Assembly: GCA_003550445.1 (NCBI GenBank)
Contig: PUKG01000134.1
Coordinates: 1-8,878 of the forward strand
From: Halobacteroidaceae bacterium
Lineage (GTDB): Bacteria > Bacillota > Halanaerobiia > B1SED10-174
Reading direction: 5' to 3'
Length of the DNA: 8,878 bases
In this document: positions 6,706 through 8,878 of the stretch, piece after piece
How the letters are laid out: each line of letters opens with the position of its first letter
How positions within the stretch are numbered: position 1 is the stretch's first letter
Translations under genes and position numbers: made by a program
The notes under the pieces: generated by a model
The model's input: the letters and a program-made list of their open reading frames with translations, nothing else
Databases searched by the model: none
Told to the model about the DNA's origin: nothing

Positions 6706-6888
6706 GGACCTCAAAAAAATTAACAAAAAAAAACTCCACCTAAAAATTTAATAATTTCTTTAATTGTTTCTAGCCCTGACCCTTTTTAAACCTTTTCTAT
6801 AGAATTATTTTATAAAACACCTTTAAAACCTTTTTCCCTCTTGTTATTTATGCAAAAAATAAGCAGCCTTCTTTTTTTATTTGCAGGT

Positions 6889-7752
6889 TTAAGTTCGATT
6901 TTTCTTCATTTCCAACCCATTAATTAAATATTCAACCATTTCTCGGTCATCCTGGGTTGGTTCGCGCCCTAAGCTTTCTTTTAATTTGCTCAATATTCCT
7001 TCGTAATCTGCACCTCTTTTTTCGACAATCCTGGCTATTTCTTCCCATTGCTTCATTTCACTTTCCAGGCCCTCCCTGGATTCGGGGTCGCCATGAGAAC
7101 TAACATAAGTCCCGGCACCATATCCTCTGAGCTTCTCCAAAAGCCCCAGGAACTTATCGATAGAGTAATAATATTTTGGAGCATAAAGATCCGGCCCCAG
7201 GCAATCACCTAAAAAGAGCACTTTCTCTTCTGGAATGTAAAAAACAGTTGAACCTGGCTCGTGGTCACCACCAACTCTTTCAATCAAACAGGTTAATCCC
7301 CCGAGGTCAATCCTCAGTCTTTCGGGAAAAATAATTTCTGGCAATTTAATTTTTATCTGATCTCGATCCCAGGCAAATTCTTTTTTGATCATTTCCGCAC
7401 AGAATTCTATTTCGAGACCCTGCTCAACTCTCTCATCAAGGGATTCGTCATCCCAGGAATACTCCCTTAATACTTCCAGGCCTTTTTGGGTATCTACATG
7501 GGCAATTGTTGGAATATCCCACACCGACATCCCGAAAGTGTGGTCCCAGTGCCAGTGCGTTATTCCCATTAAACGGGGTGGGGGAACCCGGGAAGTGGAA
7601 AGTTTCTTTATAAACTGGCGGGCGTGAGCAGGTGAGTTTCCGCTATCAATAATCAAGCTCATTTGCTTACCGGACACAACACCCAAAACAGGACGGTCTG
7701 TTCTTTCTTCAGCCGGCATGTAAAGGATACTGGATGTAATTTTTTGCAGCAA
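6889..7752 (-). CDS. MBL-fold metallo-hydrolase
   Basis: This 287-aa metallo-beta-lactamase-fold protein has a complete two-metal ligand set: THWHWDH with H66, H68, D70 and H71; H164 in GGDHEPGS; D183 in FLGDCLG; and H220 in SSHGD. The length and order suit a stand-alone small-molecule hydrolase (glyoxalase II/lactonase-like). It lacks the features of tRNase Z or the beta-CASP domain of RNA-degrading members, and the substrate is unknown. The C-terminal ~65 residues are helical and charged. I chose the TTG at 7752, 7 nt after GGGAGGG (7760-7766). The same frame stays open to 7935, but that would run back through the upstream TIGR04076 gene, and the extra N-terminus has no homology-like pattern. 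The gap to the upstream gene is 19 nt and holds the RBS, so it is the last gene of the rtcA operon. Only a weak AT-rich hairpin follows. Confidence 0.88.
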   Translation of the reverse strand: MLQKITSSILYMPAEERTDRPVLGVVSGKQMSLIIDSGNSPAHARQFIKKLSTSRVPPPRLMGITHWHWDHTFGMSVWDIPTIAHVDTQKGLEVLREYSWDDESLDERVEQGLEIEFCAEMIKKEFAWDRDQIKIKLPEIIFPERLRIDLGGLTCLIERVGGDHEPGSTVFYIPEEKVLFLGDCLGPDLYAPKYYYSIDKFLGLLEKLRGYGAGTYVSSHGDPESREGLESEMKQWEEIARIVEKRGADYEGILSKLKESLGREPTQDDREMVEYLINGLEMKKNRT

Positions 7753-7771
7753 AATAAAACCCTCCCAAAAC

Positions 7772-8086
7772 TTACCTTTTTTCCAGCGGGACGACTTCAA
7801 ACAAAACCCGGCCACCCGGGGTATGGGGTGGTCCGGGATCAACGCACTGCCAGAGACGCCCTTCCAGGTCCAGATCCCGCAAATTAACCCCAAGGCGCAG
7901 CGCAAAAACCGTGGGAAAAACATTAGAAAAAGCATAACTGCAAATTACATCTGTTTCTTCCAGGGAAACATTGGGACCCCTGATAACAATTTTATCTCCT
8001 TCCTTAATACCCGCAGAACAGTACCCCTCAACTTTCCTTGCCACTATTGCCACGTCCTTGCTAACCTCAGCTACCCTTTTAACCAT
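7772..8086 (-). CDS. TIGR04076 family protein (104 aa)
   Basis: The ATG at 8086 is preceded at 7 nt by AAGGAGG. The longer in-frame start at 8116 lies inside rtcA and has no RBS. The protein resembles the TIGR04076 family of small cysteine-containing proteins of unknown function. It has an N-terminal strand, then GYCSAGIKEGD (C23), SLEETDVICSYAFSNVFPTVFALR (C49) and LWQCVDPGPPHTPGGRVLFEV (C81). Three Cys at conserved-looking positions and an H88 suggest metal binding or redox chemistry, but this is inference. There is no signal peptide or membrane helix, so it is cytoplasmic. It lies 4 nt after rtcA, with its RBS overlapping the rtcA stop codon, so translation of the two is coupled. Confidence 0.83.
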   Translation of the reverse strand: MVKRVAEVSKDVAIVARKVEGYCSAGIKEGDKIVIRGPNVSLEETDVICSYAFSNVFPTVFALRLGVNLRDLDLEGRLWQCVDPGPPHTPGGRVLFEVVPLEKR

Positions 8087-8090
8087 TTTC

Positions 8091-8878
8091 CTACCTCCTT
8101 GAGGCCGGCAATCCAACCCCTTTTATTGTAACCAGGTTTTCCTGCAGCCGGGTTTCAACGTCAAGAATATGTTCGATAAGCCATAGATTTGTAGAAACAT
8201 GTTCGGTTATTCTAGGAATACGAAAACTGGATTCTCCCTCTGCAAGCCCGGCAAAAATTATTAACTGGTCAGCGGTAAAGCGGTCTACGGTAGCACCGGA
8301 TCGCAAATCTTCAACCATCATTCGACCTACAGAACGCCCTATTTCTTCCGCCCTTCTTCCTGGTTTTCCAGCCATATCAATTCCCAGCAAAGCCCCGTTT
8401 TGAGTTTCGGCACGGAGGGCAAGAACTGCTCCAGGTTGATTTGCAGTTTGATCATAAATCTCTTCTATATCAACCTCGTAACCCCACCGTTCCATTTCCT
8501 TAGAACAGGAATGGGCCATCCTGGAACTTACCTTTGGAGACTGCAGGTGAGAACTTAAAGCAATCCCGGTGATTTTTTCTAAAGCGCCGGGCGAAAGCAA
8601 TTGAAATGGTTTGAGATGTCGGGACAGGGGTTTACAGGAAAAAACAAGTTCTCCTCCTCCAATAGGAACGTAACCCGGTTTTTTTAGCTCAAGTTTTACT
8701 CTTGCGCCCATCCTATGCAGCAGGGGAAATAATACCCGGATCAGGTGGTACGCTGATGGGGCAAAGTCCTGAAAAGTACCTCCGGTAATCCTGGCTTCAA
8801 CCGGACCATCCGCAAACAAGGCAAGGGGTAAGATATTTAAAATCAACATTGTAGCCGATCCTGCTGTACCAATTTCCC
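8091..8878 (-). CDS. rtcA: RNA 3'-terminal phosphate cyclase RtcA, 5' end outside the window
   Basis: RtcA converts RNA 3'-phosphate ends to 2',3'-cyclic phosphates using ATP, through a covalent adenylyl-histidine. The frame is open to the right edge; the first full codons read EIGTAGSAT, the conserved RtcA segment leading into ILNILPLALFA. Further signatures are ITGGTFQDFAPSAYHL, RMGARVKLELKKPGY followed by GGGELVF, NQPGAVLALRAE, LGIDMAGKPGRRAEEIG, a TADQLIIFAGLA helix and RITEHVSTNLWLIEHIL. The His of that last motif corresponds to the nucleophilic histidine. About 261 residues are visible, so roughly 80 N-terminal residues are missing compared with the usual ~340 aa. The stop TAG (8093-8091) directly follows the AAGGAGG of the TIGR04076 gene. 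No rtcB or rtcR lies in the visible part; either could be just outside. Confidence 0.94.
   Translation of the reverse strand, partial: EIGTAGSATMLILNILPLALFADGPVEARITGGTFQDFAPSAYHLIRVLFPLLHRMGARVKLELKKPGYVPIGGGELVFSCKPLSRHLKPFQLLSPGALEKITGIALSSHLQSPKVSSRMAHSCSKEMERWGYEVDIEEIYDQTANQPGAVLALRAETQNGALLGIDMAGKPGRRAEEIGRSVGRMMVEDLRSGATVDRFTADQLIIFAGLAEGESSFRIPRITEHVSTNLWLIEHILDVETRLQENLVTIKGVGLPASRR

Noticed and set aside
6849..6884. Possible terminator after the MBL gene on the minus strand
   Set aside because: TGCAAA can pair with TTTGCA around an A/T-rich interior, but the stem has mismatches, few G-C pairs and no clean T run after it. It is too weak to annotate.
6740..6888. Promoter search upstream of the serine hydrolase
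   Set aside because: TATAAA- and TATAGA-like hexamers exist on the minus strand, but none has an acceptable -35 at 16-18 nt.
7753..7935. 61-codon N-terminal extension of the MBL-fold gene
   Set aside because: It overlaps the well-supported TIGR04076 gene and contains the RBS of the TTG start at 7752; its translation shows no fold-like pattern.
1..8878. CRISPR array, tRNA, insertion sequence or integration site
   Set aside because: I saw no regularly spaced repeats, no tRNA-like cloverleaf, no transposase fragment and no flanking inverted or direct repeats.

Overview
The window is AT-rich bacterial DNA with strong AGGAGG-type ribosome binding sites, frequent TTG and GTG starts and very short intergenic gaps. 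This fits a Bacillota (Clostridia-like) genome; the assignment is inference from style and gene content, not from a marker gene. I see no rRNA, tRNA, CRISPR array, insertion sequence or phage gene.

Left part, plus strand (1-2465). The window opens in the C-terminus of a MalT/LAL-type LuxR regulator, closed by a clean terminator (349-374). A three-gene operon follows: a 77-aa conserved-looking small protein (478-711), a ketopantoate-reductase-like oxidoreductase with an added C-terminal membrane helix (714-1766), and a CPBP/Rce1-like intramembrane protease (1781-2425). The gaps are 2 and 14 nt, with each RBS overlapping or touching the preceding gene's end. A strong bidirectional hairpin terminator (2429-2464) separates it from the convergent minus-strand genes.

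Middle, minus strand (6640 to 2463, read leftwards). First comes a penicillin-binding-protein/class C beta-lactamase-like serine hydrolase with a four-helix membrane tail. After a 156-nt gap comes a tight trio: a GNAT acetyltransferase, an APH(6)/hydroxyurea-kinase-family phosphotransferase and a FlaR-like P-loop kinase. The last two overlap by 4 nt. The trio looks like a small-molecule modification cassette, but the substrates are unknown.

Right part, minus strand (8878 to 6889). rtcA (RNA 3'-phosphate cyclase, 5' end beyond the window), a TIGR04076-family small cysteine-containing protein and a metallo-beta-lactamase-fold hydrolase form a compact operon. The rtcA stop codon abuts the next gene's RBS. 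Pairing an RNA-end cyclase with these two proteins is the most intriguing association here. The membrane-tethered KPR-like/CPBP operon behind a LAL regulator is the second. Neither can be proved to be a functional system from sequence alone.
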